Below are positions 10,924 through 22,400 of a stretch of DNA of 64,000 nt, piece by piece (position 1 is the stretch's first letter; every line of letters begins with the position of its first letter). The position numbers and the translations under genes are program-made. The stretch covers positions 23,548 through 87,547 of the forward strand of contig JAKUCV010003137.1 in the NCBI GenBank assembly GCA_028386065.3, in the 5' to 3' direction. The notes under the pieces were generated by a model. It saw only the letters and a list, made by a program, of their open reading frames with translations, was not told the origin of the DNA and ran no database searches. This stretch comes from Turnera subulata (lineage: Eukaryota > Streptophyta > Magnoliopsida > Malpighiales > Passifloraceae).

Positions 10924-11854
10924 ATCCTGCTGAATCTCTTGGGCATACTGCAAATACCAAGGAAAGTTATCCGTTTCAAAAGTTTGGGGTTAGGAGCTTT
11001 GTGGGATCATGCAATGGATTAGTTTGTCTGGAACTTAATCACTCTAAGCCGGTAGTACATAATAGTCGTGCTAAGCCAGAGATAGTTGTCTGGAATCCTT
11101 TCACCGGTTTATACAGGAAATTGCCAGATCGGTTTGATTGGAGTTATGCTCATGGTTTCGGGTACGATTCGACTTCGGATGATTACAAGATTTTTATAGC
11201 AACATCCCCTAATTATGGTGATGGAGTTAGAGTCAATATTTTCTCCCTGAAAGCGGATTTCTGGAAAGAGGTGGAAAATCCTGCGAGAGAGTCGCCACAA
11301 ACTGAAGCAATGGGTCTCTTCTTGAATGGAGCACTTCATTGGGTATCCAGGCACGGGGAAGATGGTTCAACAAAAATCATAGCTTTCGATCTGGACAAGG
11401 AGAAGTTTTATGATGTTCCCCCACCGCCATTAAGTCGTCATTATGGTTATGGATACTATAGCGTGGGAGTTGTTGGGGAATATCTCTGTGTCAGCTTTTA
11501 TCAGGGTACAGTAAATATTGTCTGGGTAATGAAGGAATAATGCAATGAGGCGTCGTGGTTCACTTTGTTTCATATTCTCTTAATGGAATTAACGAGGGAA
11601 CCTATGTCTCCAACTCCATACCAATATCTGGCAAAGATGGTGGATACATAGGGCTTCAATATTCCATGGGATGTATTGATGTACTAGAGTGGATTAATGA
11701 TAATCCAGATGAAGAAAGTGATGAAGCTGTAGAAGAACATTCCAAGAAGAAAGTGATCAAACTCTTCATACACAATTGCGGGAGGGCCATACCTTACACT
11801 GAAGCTCTAACCTCTCCCTATGCTTCTACAGGCATTGATAATAGGAATTTTTGA
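10924..11854 (+). pseudogene. Type I F-box gene, 3' part (continues 5211-5619)
   Basis: Resumes exactly after the target duplication with YPAESLGHTANTKESYPFQK, SCNGLVCLE, NPFTGLYRKLP, FGYDSTSDDYKI, LFLNGALHW and FDLDKEKFYDVP. Besides the LINE split it has two lesions of its own. TAC of the MKEYCNEASW motif is TAA at 11538-11540, and one G is missing about 20 bases later (TGGTTCAC for TGGGTTCAC). The shifted frame then continues to TSPYASTG and stops at 11854. These point mutations show relaxed selection, before or after the insertion. Confidence 0.88.
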
Positions 11855-12708
11855 ACTTCCATCGCATAAAAAGGCCTGCTTATGTAACTAGACAAAAGAT
11901 ATGTGTTCATGTTTTCAGTTTAGCTTCTAATTTAAATTCCCTTGTCTTTTGACTAACCGTAAAGTTTGTTTCCTAACGAACATATGTCTTGCGCTGTTCA
12001 CAGTTTACAACCTCTACACCCTATGGGAGTATCTGCAAATCGGGTTGTCAAGCTGAGCATGTTGGAATAAACCATCGAATGATGCGAATTAACGCAGTGA
12101 GTGCATGGTTATTTGGAGCCATAAGTGTGGTCTTAAAGGTCCTGGAAATATCAGAAACAGTGATTTAAGTCAAACTGAAAGATAGTTCCAACGACGAGGA
12201 GGATGCCAGGATGTTCACCTTCAATGCCTCTCCCATTTTCGTGCCTCGATCCAGCAACACTTCTGCTGCTACAACTCACAACACTGGCAATAAACTTGGT
12301 AGCACGGCAGCCATCATCATCCGTCGCACGGTCCTGGGTTTGACGTGCTATTGTGCTGCGTGTGGCTGGTGATGTGCTGCTGGCCTACTTGCAAAGGAGA
12401 AATACGGGCATCCCTCTCCCCACATTAGCCTTCGTGCATTTGTGCAAAAGGGCTTCTTGATCTGATGATGAAGCAACCCTTCTGGGTTCCAAACAACCTT
12501 TTCACATCTTGTTGCCCTTATTGTTGTAAGAAATTCGAATCAACAATGTCTTCATTTTCGAAGCAGAACTGGAACATAGCTTCTCCCTTTCGTAGTAAAA
12601 ATGAGGCAGAGCTGAATCAACAAGTTGTGATATAATGTTATTAATCATGATAAATTATTAGTAATTAATCAGTACTATATGTGTAACAAATATCATGCAA
12701 TTTTTTAG
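11855..12708. other. 3' flank and gene-free DNA
   Basis: The first 120 bases are the usual type I 3' flank (TAACTAGACAAAAGA, ACCGTAAAGTTTG). From about 11990 to 12600 the composition is mixed and less AT-rich, with no long open frame and no match elsewhere in the window. I see nothing to annotate in it. Confidence 0.4.
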
Positions 12709-13888
12709 GGGTTAATGGTATAAATAGTACCCCGAGTTGTTTAAATTCGTCAATTGTGTACCCCGACTTTTTTTTTCGTCAATTATGTACCCGTACTTTG
12801 TGAGTTTGCGTCAATTGTATACCTCGGGCAGCCTTTGATGACGTGGCGTGCTGCCCATTAATGGTGGATAGCAATTTAGTCCCTAAGTTTTTAAATTAAT
12901 CATATAAGTCCTTTATTAGTATATAATTTAGTCCATATATTTTTTATTATTTAGAGTTAATCTTTACTATATGTAATTATTATTTACATAATATTTGATT
13001 CCTAAATTATTTTTAGTGTATAATAATATTTTTATTAAAGTAATAAGCATATAATTATTTTTTTACAATAAGTTTTGTAATGCACAACTAGTTATATTTA
13101 TAAATTAATGTGTATATTTTACCTAGTCATAAGAATCATTCAATTAAATTAACTAATTGTAATAATTTATCAAATAAATTTTAATTGAATGATTCAATAC
13201 ATAAAAGACATGTTTTACTTTATTTATTTTAACAATATAAGAATTTAAATTCAGAAAATAATATAAAAGGAGACCCACTTACCATGTATCATAATAATAT
13301 GACTTTTGAAGAATGAATTCATGGCCAACAATTAGGAGCACTTACAAAGTTAAGAGATATTTTAAGCAAAAAAAATAATAAATGTCAACTATTAAATTGT
13401 ATATGAAAATTATTAAATTTGATGTAACTAACTATATATAATAAATTATTATTATTATTATAGGAGACCATTTTATAAGAGTATTGAATTTTTTAATTTC
13501 TTTTGTAATTAATTATAATTTAGTAATATAAGTAATTTAATTATATGTAAAAAATACAATATTAAATATTTCACAAGTAATAATTATATATAACACTAAA
13601 AATTTACATTATAGTATTATCGTTCTAAAGAAGGATTTGAATGAGTATAAATAAAGTTTTAGGACTTAATTGTATAAATTCTAGTGGACCTACATGATTA
13701 AATTCGAAATCTAAGGAGCAAACTAACACAACTTATTTGCGGGCAGCATGCCACATCATCAAAATGCTGCCCAGGGTACACAATTGACCAAATTTTAAAA
13801 GTGCAGGTATATAATTGACGGAAAAAAAAGTAGGGGTATACAATTGACGAATTTAAACAACTCGGGGTACCATTTATACCATTAACCC
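12709..13888. mobile_element. Non-autonomous foldback element, GGGTTAATGG ends, 10-bp TSD
   Basis: The left end GGGTTAATGGTATAAATAGT and the right end, whose complement reads GGGTTAATGGTATAAATGGT, are inverted repeats. Pairing continues for about 150 bp through the ACTCGGGGTAC, AATTGACGAATTTAAA and GGGCAGCATGCCAC words. AATTTTTTAG stands on both sides (12699-12708 and 13889-13898). The interior is about 75-80% AT with no gene. A 10-bp duplication and long inverted ends point to a Mutator-like element. The ends are unlike those of 4288-5147, so it is a different family. Confidence 0.85.
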
Positions 13889-13970
13889 AATTTTTTAGCA
13901 TATGGAATGGATCTGTATCTGAGGCCTTCCAAGAATCTAGAGGTTTAAGAATGATCTGTATCCAAATCCT

Positions 13971-14176
13971 GCCTCCCTTCCACCAAACCATCAAGAGGAA
14001 GTGTTAAGTAGGTCCTGAGGAATCCAAAACCCCACGGGAGAAAGAATTCTAATTACCAACGACGCGTCTCGCTTAAAAATTTCCCATATATATATATATA
14101 TATCTATATATATATATATGCAAATTATAAGCTCTCTCTTTGCAAAGAAAGACATCAGAGTAGGGCATGTCTATCC
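13971..14176 (+). promoter_or_regulatory. Conserved upstream block and leader of the copy at 14177
   Basis: Carries CTTCCACCAAA, CATCAAGAGGAAGTGTTAAG, GAATCCAAAACCCCACGGGA and CAACGACGCGTCTC, then an (AT)n tract at 14087-14119, then the leader GCAAATTATAAGCTCTCTC with CTTTGCAAAG. The same order is found upstream of other copies. By inference this is the promoter, with the AT tract in the place of a TATA region. Confidence 0.45.
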
Positions 14177-15497
14177 ATGGCTACTAGCGGAAATCTGTCC
14201 TCGTCGCCGTCAGGCTCATCATCAAACAAAGGAAAGAGAGACGAGAGGAGGCTGCTTGTTGATGAAGCAACGACCAGTACTACCTCCACCAATAATTTTC
14301 ATCTACCTCCAGATATTTTGGAGGAGATACTGTCTCTGTTGCCCAACAAATCCATTCACCGATTCAGATCGGTCTCCAAGTCATGGTCCTCCTTGCTAGT
14401 CAGTGTAGACTTCCACTTTTTCAGATGCAAATCTACACCGCCGAAGAAGACGATCCTTGGCGTCCTAAGTTTGCTACCTAGTTACTCCCAAAATAATCGT
14501 TCTCATCGTTTTGTATTATCATCATTATATCCTGACGCTCTTGAGCATGCAGATACAAAGGAAAGTTATCCGTTTCAAAAGCTTTTGCACTGTCGCTTTG
14601 TGGGATCATGCAATGGATTAGTTTGTCTTGAACAGTATTACTATAATCACTCTAAGCCGGAGATAGTTGTCTGGAATCCTTTCACTGGTGTATACAGGAA
14701 ATTGCCAGATCATATGTCCATGTTAGATCGGAGATATGCTCATGGTTTCGGGTACGATTCGGCTTCGGATGATTACAAGGTCTTTATAGCTACGAGTCCT
14801 AATGATTACGGTGATGGAGTTAGAGTTCATATTTTCTCCCTGAAAGCACGAGGTCCCTGGAAAGAGGTGGAAAATTCTGCAAGAGAGTTGCAACATATAA
14901 TTAGAGAGGAGAGAATGGGTCTCTTCTTGAATGGAGCACTTCATTGGCAATCCGAGAATGTGAAAGATGGTACAACAAAAATCACAGCTTTCGATTTGGC
15001 CAGGGAGAAGTTTTATGATGTCCCCCAGCCGCCTTCAACTCAAGATCAGCTTTCACCACTAAATTATGAAAACTATTGCATGGGAGTTGTCGGGGAAGAA
15101 TATCTCTGTGTCAGTTTTATGGCAAAGTATCAGCCCAACAAATATTAATGTTTGGGTAATGAAGGAATACTGCAATGAGGCGTCGTGGGTTCACTTGATT
15201 TCATATACTCCTACTGGAATAAATAATGATACAACCTATGTGTCCAACTCCGTACCAATTATATCTTGCAAAGACGATGGTGGATACATATGGCTTCAAT
15301 ATTCCGCAGAATTTGTTGATGTACTAGAGTGGTTTGATAATAATCCTGATGAACGAAGTGATGAAGCTGAAGAACAATATTCGAAGAAGGAAGTGATCGG
15401 ATTCTACAGACAAGTAAGCTTGTCATCCATACAGTACACAGAAGCTCTAACCTCTCCCTATGCTTCTTCAGGCATCCATCAATCAAGGAATTTTTGA
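14177..15497 (+). pseudogene. Type I F-box gene with one C-terminal frameshift
   Basis: The ATG at 14177 (MATSGN) opens 323 codons to a stop at 15146-15148. These include a full F-box at about residues 40-82 and most of the associated domain (SCNGLVCLE, NPFTGVYRKLP, FGYDSASDDYKV, LFLNGALHW). Near 15115-15135 a deletion relative to 35580-35640 changes the frame. The family C-terminus (INVWVMKEYCNEASWVHL ... TSPYASSG) continues in another frame to 15497. About 110 C-terminal residues are thus lost. No other lesion is seen, so a 323-aa product could still fold, or a short intron could restore the frame. I favour a young pseudogene. Confidence 0.75.
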
Positions 15498-15647
15498 ACA
15501 AAAGAGATGTGTTCATGTTTTCAATTCTGTTTCTAGTTCGACTGACCATAAAGTTTGTTTCTCTTTGATCCTCTTCGATTTCCCTTTGAAGTTTTTTGGT
15601 TGTTTTTTGGAGACTGATATTATCATTTGGATCATGTCTAAAGATGA

Positions 15648-16180
15648 AAATTATAGTTTTGGATATGATCCGGCTTCCGATGATTACAAGGTCTTACAAG
15701 CAACATGAACTACTGAGGATGATTAATTACAAGGTCTTACAAGCTACACGTCCTATTTGGCTTTATATTTTCTCGCTGAAAACAGGTTCCTGGAAAAAGG
15801 TTGAAAATCCTAATGACACATACCTGAAACAGATCAAACCATGGCCATATGGTTTCTTCTTGAATGGAGCACTTTATATGTGCGACCTTGTTTTCAATTC
15901 TTAAAAAACCCGTAGCGGATCCCATCCCATTTAGGTCGCCCTGGGATGAAAATATCAACCACTCTTCCCTCCGAGATGTTGCCTTCTGTAGTTGTTTTCC
16001 CATCGACCGCCGCCACTGTTAATCGCCATATTCTGTTTAACCTAAACTAAAGTGAAGGCGCGTGAGGAACGTTCAATTTCGTATTTTTTGAACTAGTTTC
16101 ATAGGGTAGACACTTGGTAGATGGATATATGTGCGACTTCATGCCACAATCTGTTAAAGATGGTGGATACATGGTATTTT
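15648..16180 (+). pseudogene. Type II F-box fragments
   Basis: Encodes YSFGYDPASDDYKVLQAT, a stop, and then the same YKVLQAT words again after a small direct duplication (15676-15712 against 15718-15750). It continues with LYIFSLKTGSWKKVENP and FFLNGALY up to about 15885. About 230 unrelated bases follow. At 16121-16176 the type II words MCDFMPQSVKDGGYM appear. No F-box remains. It sits between two type I copies, as the intact type II genes do elsewhere. Confidence 0.75.
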
Positions 16181-16203
16181 AGCATATAACAAATTGTAAA
16201 TAC

Positions 16204-16380
16204 CAACAGGGGCGGACCCAGGGGGCAAAGCAGGGAAACAGTTGATGGTAGAATTTCACAACCCAAGCCCTAGCTCAATGGTTTGGCTCCCCTTAATTCA
16301 CACAAGACTTTCAAGGTTCGTTACTCAGCAACCGCATTTGAGCAATTAATTTTGCTTTAGTCCAGTCTCGCAAAAAAAAA
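16204..16380 (+). mobile_element. Possible tRNA-derived SINE, second family
   Basis: Has an A-box-like TAGCTCAATGG at 16271-16281, a B-box-like GGTTCGTTACTC at 16315-16326 and an A-run at 16372-16380 followed at once by the F-box upstream words TCACCTATATATA. It starts near GGGGCGGACCCAGG. I could not find a convincing target duplication. It differs from the SINE family at 36653 and 42351. Confidence 0.4.
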
Positions 16381-16456
16381 TCACCTATATATATATATGC
16401 AAATTATAAGCTCTCTCCTTGCAAAAAACGACATCAGAGTAGGGCGCGCATATCCA

Positions 16457-17234
16457 ATGGCTGCCAGCGGAAATCTGTCGTCGTCGTCGGGCTCATCATC
16501 AAAGAAAGGAAAGAGAGACGAGAGGTGGCTGCTTGTTGATGGTGCAAAGACCAGTACTACTACCTCCCCCAATAATTGTGGTCTCCCTTCAGATATTGTG
16601 GAGGGGATACTGTCTCGGTTACCCAGCAAATCCATTCATCGATTGCCCGCGTATCATTATATTATCCTCCCCCTTCTCATGATTTTCTATCATCATATTA
16701 TCCTCCTGACGCTCTTGAGCATACTGCAAATACGATGGAAAGTTATCCGTTTCGAAAGTTTTGGCTTAAGAGCTTTGTGGGATCATGCAATGGATTAGTT
16801 TGTCTGGAACTTAATCACTGTAAGCTGGAGATAGTTGTCTGGAATCCTTTCACGGGTTTATACAGGAAACTGTCAGATAGTATGACCTGGCATGAATGGA
16901 GATATGCTCATGGTTTCGGGTATGATTCAGCTTCGGATGATTACAAGGTCTTTATAGCTACATGCAATAATTATGGTGGAGTAAGAGTTGATATTTTCTC
17001 CCTGAAAGCAGGTACCTGGAAAGAGGTGGAAAATCCTGCAAGAGAGTTGCAACATCTAATTAGAAGAGACAGCATGGGTCTCTACTCCAATGGAGCACTT
17101 CAATGGGAATTCAAGAATGAGAAAGATGGTTTAACAAAGATCATAGCTTTTGATTTGGGCAAGGAGAAGTTTTATGATGTCCCCCTGCCGCTGTCAAGTC
17201 ATCATCATCAGCTTTCCACACTTAATTATGGATA
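16457..17234 (+). pseudogene. Type I F-box gene, 5' part, internal deletion, cut by a Helitron
   Basis: Starts at the conserved ATG (MAASGN) and keeps the first half of the F-box (LPSDIVEGIL, KSIHR). It then jumps to sequence normally about 140 bases downstream: RFRSVSKSWSSLLV and the next stretch are deleted, and the frame changes. The associated domain follows in the other frame (SCNGLVCLE, NPFTGLYRKLS, FGYDSASDDYKV, FDLGKEKFYDVP) up to NYGY, where the Helitron is inserted after 17234. Loss of half of the F-box means that even the uninterrupted ancestor was probably dead. Confidence 0.87.
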
Positions 17235-20012
17235 TTATACATATACTAAAACAAGGAGCATCCGTGTGAAGTGATATGACCGTTTTGCCTTTAAAAATTT
17301 TTATTATGACAAAATTATCCTTTTCCTTATATTTAAATCTATTCATTAGGTAACATACTAAAACACTGTGAAAGCTGATTAATTTCTCCTTTTTATCCAT
17401 AATTTCTTCAAATATTGCTACAATAATGTCTCCCACACGGCCACGCTTAATTTGGAACGAAAGTTATTTTTGTAAAGTTGAATTTAATAATTAAATAATT
17501 TTGGATGACACGTTTTTAACTCTGGGATCGCCAAATCAACACACTTTACTCACTTTTAAATTTCCTCTTTCCTTCTCTCCACGTATCAGACACGGTTTTT
17601 ATTCTCCTCTCACTTGGTTTTGTTCTTCACCGCTCCCTCTACATCTTTGTAATTGTCTGAAAGCACAACAACGAACTTTCCACAACAGGCTTTTCTATAT
17701 GTTTTCAGTTGTTTTTTTTTTTTTTTACCAAGGCAACACGAGCTTGAATTATTGGAATTTGAGGGGGATAGTCATCTTTGGAAGGAAAGGAAAGGGCAAG
17801 AAGTTGCATAAAAATCTTCTACAATTGTCTTTACATGCCACCCAGAGCAACGGCAAGACCTCACCTTCTTCTCTTTTGCTGATATTTCTTCTTTGTTGTT
17901 GCTTGCATGCATCGTTTTGTTCAAATCCATGGTTGTGTTGTTCTTTAATTTGAATTTTGTTTCTTCAAATCCAGATTTTCCTGTCAGTGGTCTTATAATT
18001 GCATGCATCAATTTTTTTCCCTTGCTGATATGTTTAGAACATATCTTCTGAGCTAAGGATTCAACTGGACTGTTGGCTCATTGAAACAAATTGAAAGTGA
18101 AAAGTGTTAAATGGTTATGCAATTTACTAAATAGCAGGATTTCACCACCTTAGACAATCTGCGAAATCAATATGCTAAATCACGACATTGATTCATCAAT
18201 ATCGTTTCTTTGATGTCGTGTTTGTTCCTTTTCAGAACATAATTGGGCAGCAACAGAGAAGGTGTTGAAAAATGGTGGTGAAGGGGCACTAAATTCTTCA
18301 AACCCATGTTCAAGTATGACTGCTAATGGCCTGCTGAGATTGCCTGTACCCTTTCTTTCATTTTGGATGCCTGTCAGAAACTTTTAGGAGCCTGTTCAGT
18401 ACAGATATTAACTCCTGATCCATTCACTATTCCCTGCATGCTTTGCTTTCACGCAGGTCATGCTACCTTCTTCAGGAGTATGAGCCGTCTTGATCAAACA
18501 CATACTGAGCTACAGGAAATTAAAAATTTTTATGTTTCTTTGCTGCTTATTTGAATGATGGTGAAAGCAGCGTGGCAAAGAAAGATTGCTTTTGTTCCTA
18601 CGTCTACTACGGCTGGTACAAGTCTTTGTCATCAGGTAGCTTGATATCAATTATTGTGAAGACGTTCAGCATTGTATTTATTGATTGAGCAAAAATGTTT
18701 AACACTAACAAATTCAACACAAAAGGCATTAGTGTAATATTCTTTAACGGTTTATTTCTTTACAAATTCAAAAATATATAATTAGTAGAATGCCAAACGC
18801 AAATCTAGCCAGATTTCCAGAATTAGCACAAAATTCATGTATGCGTGGCCATGTATTCTCTGACTTAAGAGGTTTCCAATAGCATTTGAAGGAATGCTTT
18901 ATATTCCATGGGAAAAATAAGATCACCTGGAATACTAGAACATACGAAATGATTAGAGCAATGCAATACATGAAGCTTATTTGTGGCAGTTTAGCATTAA
19001 AATGTTTGTTTGAGCCTAATTAGGACTATTTATTGCATCGTCAATTACTTCACTTCATTTAGATTCTGTTTTCTTGACTTTAGTAAAGACAATCCCTAAT
19101 GAAAATCCTTATACATGATAAGTTCTTAAGTCGTACTTTAGCTATGTATTTGATAGGTAATTGGTTCAGCTTTTGGCCACAAAAGATGCGCCTATTCCGT
19201 TGCGCCAACTACAGGACCGATAATTGGTTTTCTATATAGATGAACACACACTTATCGCTCTGATAGAAGCTCAGGTAACAGACTTATTTTCAGAAGTTCT
19301 TGCAATGCCGATTGAGAATACCATCCATTGGTGTGTTAATTAGAGTAAATCTTAGGATGTCTCCCCTTGGCTTCCATCTTTTTGTCAAATAGATGCTCAA
19401 TTGCACCAATGTCTTGGCTGTTTTTTTTTTTTTGTGAACCATACATATAGAACCTCTCCAGCCCAGTTGATTTTGTTTTCTCATGGTTTGTTGGATGCTA
19501 AATATAAAGATGTAGCTTTGTCCAATTTTTCGTGTCTGTCTGTGGTCTTATAATTGCATGCATCAATTTTCTTTTCCTTGCTAATATATCTGGCAGTGCT
19601 CATTTTACTCATAAGTAAAATGAGTCCATCAATTGACTTCTTTTCCTCTTTGTTGCTGTTCTTGATTGAAGTTCCTTATGTTCTCAGCTCAAGTTATCGT
19701 CTCTGGTGTTATAGTGTATGAATTGGTTGGATTTTACTAGATCCGCAGCCAAATTCTTTTGGTACATGTTCTTCACATTATGTACTACACATTTAATGGC
19801 TTGATGGTTATGGCTGCAACACCAAACTAATAAATTACAGCCTTGGTTTCCTCTGCATTATATTTGCTTTGGATTTTTTTTTTCAGGATTGACTATTCCA
19901 CGGCCTGTAAGTTTTTTTCTACTGCAGTTTTTTTTTCAATTATCTCATTCCTTTCAGTAATGTCAGTTTCCAGTTCTCTCAATCCCGCAGCAACGCGCGG
20001 GTAACTACCTAG
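17235..20012 (+). mobile_element. Helitron (2.8 kb, non-autonomous) inside an F-box gene
   Basis: The 3' end has the Helitron layout: a hairpin CCCGC (19984-19988) / GCGGG (19997-20001), 11 bases later CTAG at 20009-20012, then host T. The 5' end is TTATACATATACTAAAAC after host A, a TT variant of the usual TC. Removing 17235-20012 restores NYGYKYYSVGVV across the junction in frame, which fixes both ends. No Rep/helicase is encoded. The interior has T-rich, intron-like stretches and short open frames that I do not recognise, plus a roughly 50-bp direct repeat (17985-18032 and 19538-19590). Confidence 0.88.
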
Positions 20013-20445
20013 TAAATACTATAGCGTGGGAGTTGTTGCTGGGGAATATCTCTGCGTCTGTTTCCGTACAGCCGAGTATGGTCATCAGGGTCCAGCAAAT
20101 ATATATATTGTTTGGGTAATGAAGGAGTACTGCAATGAGGCGTCGTGGGTTCACTTTGTTTCATATAGTCCTCATGGAATTGATGATGTTACCTATGTGC
20201 CCAACTCCATACCAAGATCTGCCAAAGATAGTGGATACATAATGCTACAATATTCCAGCGGATGTATTGATGTACTAAAGTGGATTAATAATAGTCCTGA
20301 TGAAGGAAGTGATGAAGCGGTAGAAAAATATTCCAATAAGATTAAATTCTACAAAAGATATGAAAGCTTGACGGCCATACCATACACAGAAGCTCTTACC
20401 TCTCCCTATGCTTCTACAGGCGTCCATCGATCAGGCAATCGTTGA
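20013..20445 (+). pseudogene. Type I F-box gene, 3' part (continues 16457-17234)
   Basis: Encodes KYYSVGVV-GEYLCVCF, VWVMKEYCNEASWVHF, YVPNSIPRSAK, GYIMLQY and TEALTSPYASTG and stops at 20445, with no internal stop. This C-terminal third is fully open, in contrast to the damaged 5' part, as expected if the Helitron insertion is fairly recent. An ATG at 20026 could start a 139-aa peptide, but nothing suggests it is used. Confidence 0.87.
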
Positions 20446-20656
20446 GCATCCATCGTTAACAAATGCCTGCTTGCTTACGTAACTAGACAAAAGAGAAATC
20501 ATGTTCATGTTTTCAGTTTTGCTTATATACTTTGCCATTAATTTCCTGTCTGTTGACTGACCATAAAGTTCCTTTCTCTAAGTCTTGTAAAAAATAAGTT
20601 TGTTTCAATAAAATCGTCTCGGATTGGTAGAAACTAGAATATAGCAGCCATGAGGC

Positions 20657-21159
20657 TTTTTTTTTTTTAATATAAGGATGATTTTATTGAGAAAAAAGGG
20701 GGTTACAGAACAGAATATACAAACAGGGGAAGCAGCCAAAAACACCATTAAACTTTTAAATACAATGGAGAAAAGAACAGGGAACTAAGCTAGGTGAAAG
20801 ACTACATTTACAACCTAATTAAGCGAATGAAGGTTGTCTAGCTTTAATCCAAGTGACGACTTGGAGCAGGATCACGTCAAATAAGCGTTCCCAGTTCACC
20901 TGCTTATTACAAAAAACTAAGTTATTACGTGCTAACCAGATTGACCATAGAGTAGCAAAGAGAATTGACAGCCGTGAGGATTTCGCCGAGTTACGACCAG
21001 TAAGGAGATACCATTGCGATAGGAGGGAGGTAAAATCATTCGGCACACACCAATTTGTTCCCCACCAGTTACAGATTTTGTTCCGCAGAAGCTTTGTGCC
21101 TTTTCAGAATGCTTTTCAGGGAGGTGTTGCTTACCAATAGAACTCACTTACCGGCTGTG
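20657..21159 (-). mobile_element. LINE 3' fragment (LINE G)
   Basis: A T-run at 20657-20668 (poly-A of a minus-strand element) is followed by sequence encoding, on the minus strand, the last part of LINE ORF2 (TLWSIWLARNNLVFCNK, VTWIKARQPSF). A short TGAGGC repeat flanks it (20651-20656 and 21160-21165). The element is a severely 5'-truncated copy of about 500 bp in the 3' flank of the preceding F-box pseudogene. Confidence 0.75.
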
Positions 21160-21289
21160 TGAGGCATTATAATGTTTTATCTGGTACAATTAACATAGCC
21201 TAGGCCATGTCAGCATGGAATGGTAAACAGCAAACATTTCTGGAAAAAAAGGACAATGTGCTTTTTGGAGGACTAATGCCGTGGCACAA

Positions 21290-21416
21290 GCTATAAGATG
21301 ACAATGTGCTTTTTGCGTATTGTAAGATGATTAATATATATAAGCAAACAGCCTGTATGTATTCATCAATAAGGGAGGAGAAAATGTCATAGCATCTGTT
21401 CTAAAAGAAAGTGTAT
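21290..21416 (+). other. Orphan type II 3'-flank segment
   Basis: ATATATAAGCAAACAGCCTG, TATGTATTCATCAATAAGGG and the following bases match the downstream flanks of the type II genes (27940-28030 and 50990-51070). No type II gene stands to the left here. A type II copy has therefore been deleted or replaced. The matching flank continues on the far side of the LINE fragment, from about 22410. Confidence 0.5.
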
Positions 21417-22400
21417 TGCTATGATGGTTCTGAAAGCCAATCTAGTATTGCTATGATGGAGGGTGTGCTCAATCGCATTGGGGAAGGAAATAGAACTGGC
21501 TTCTGGAGGGATAACTGGACTGCGAACGAACTTTTAAAAACATATTTCCACATCTGTTTACATTATCTTTGTGCCAGGATTCTTGGGTTTCAGAATGTTG
21601 TCAAGGTACAAATTCTATGCCAAAGTGGTTTACTTTGTGGAGAAGACAATTGCGGGAGTGGGAATCCGGAACACGCTCAGTCTACGTCGGCTGAAGCGTC
21701 TAGTGTTCAATTGAGAATAGGCGAGACTGATCGGTGGTGGTGGATGGATGACAGGTCGGGAATGTTTTCAGTCAAGTCCAGAAGAAACTACCTTTATAGG
21801 AAAACTTTTGTATGGATGTCTGTAAATCCTTTTAAGGTTGAATGCTGGCTATAGCTTGCTTTAAACAACGGCATTCCAACCAAAGAAATCCTTTGGCACA
21901 GAGGTATCATAACTCTTGCTGAATCTGTCTGTGTGTTTTGCGGTGCCCGATTTCCTGGAGAATATGGTGCAAACTGTGCCACAGCTGGGGGATAGTGCAT
22001 ACCGGCTTCCTTGGACGACTTTCTACGCCAATGGAATTTCTTATCACCTTACAGTAGGTATATAGTAGCACTATGGTCTATGTGGTTAGAAAGGAACAAA
22101 AGGATCTTCAACAATTTGTGTTCAACAAGGTTTTCCATTCAGTGCATCCTTTGTGCTATCCGACGTAGAAGCCTTCAGGAATTGGAAAGGTCAAAATTGC
22201 GTTACAGCTTATTAGATAATCCAAGTTAATTTTCTTATGAGGTTTTGCTGTATTATGTTGTAATAGAGCTTCTGTCAGTTGAGCTGCTGGTGTGCATCAG
22301 GTGGCTTGCGCCCTGGTAGTTAGGCTCTGTTTGCATATATCAGAGCATTTCTTGGTTTTGTTTTTAATTCTGCTGTGTACCAGGGGTCATGAGTCTTGAC
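21417..22400 (+). mobile_element. LINE ORF2 3' fragment (LINE H)
   Basis: Plus-strand pieces of the ORF2 C-terminus: GEGNRTGFWRDNW, WWWMDDRSGMFSVKS, NPFKVECWL, a stop, GIPTKEILWHRG, and after further breaks VALWSMWLERNKRIF and LEELERSKLRYSLLDNPS-like words near 22200, then a non-coding 3' tail. The last 210 bases recur at 45016-45226. Flanking sequence on both sides is type II 3' flank, so it is an insertion. No clean TSD was found. Confidence 0.7.

Noticed and set aside
17501..17953. 150-codon plus-strand frame in the Helitron
   Set aside because: Low-complexity Phe/Leu/Ser content from T-rich DNA and no recognisable domain.
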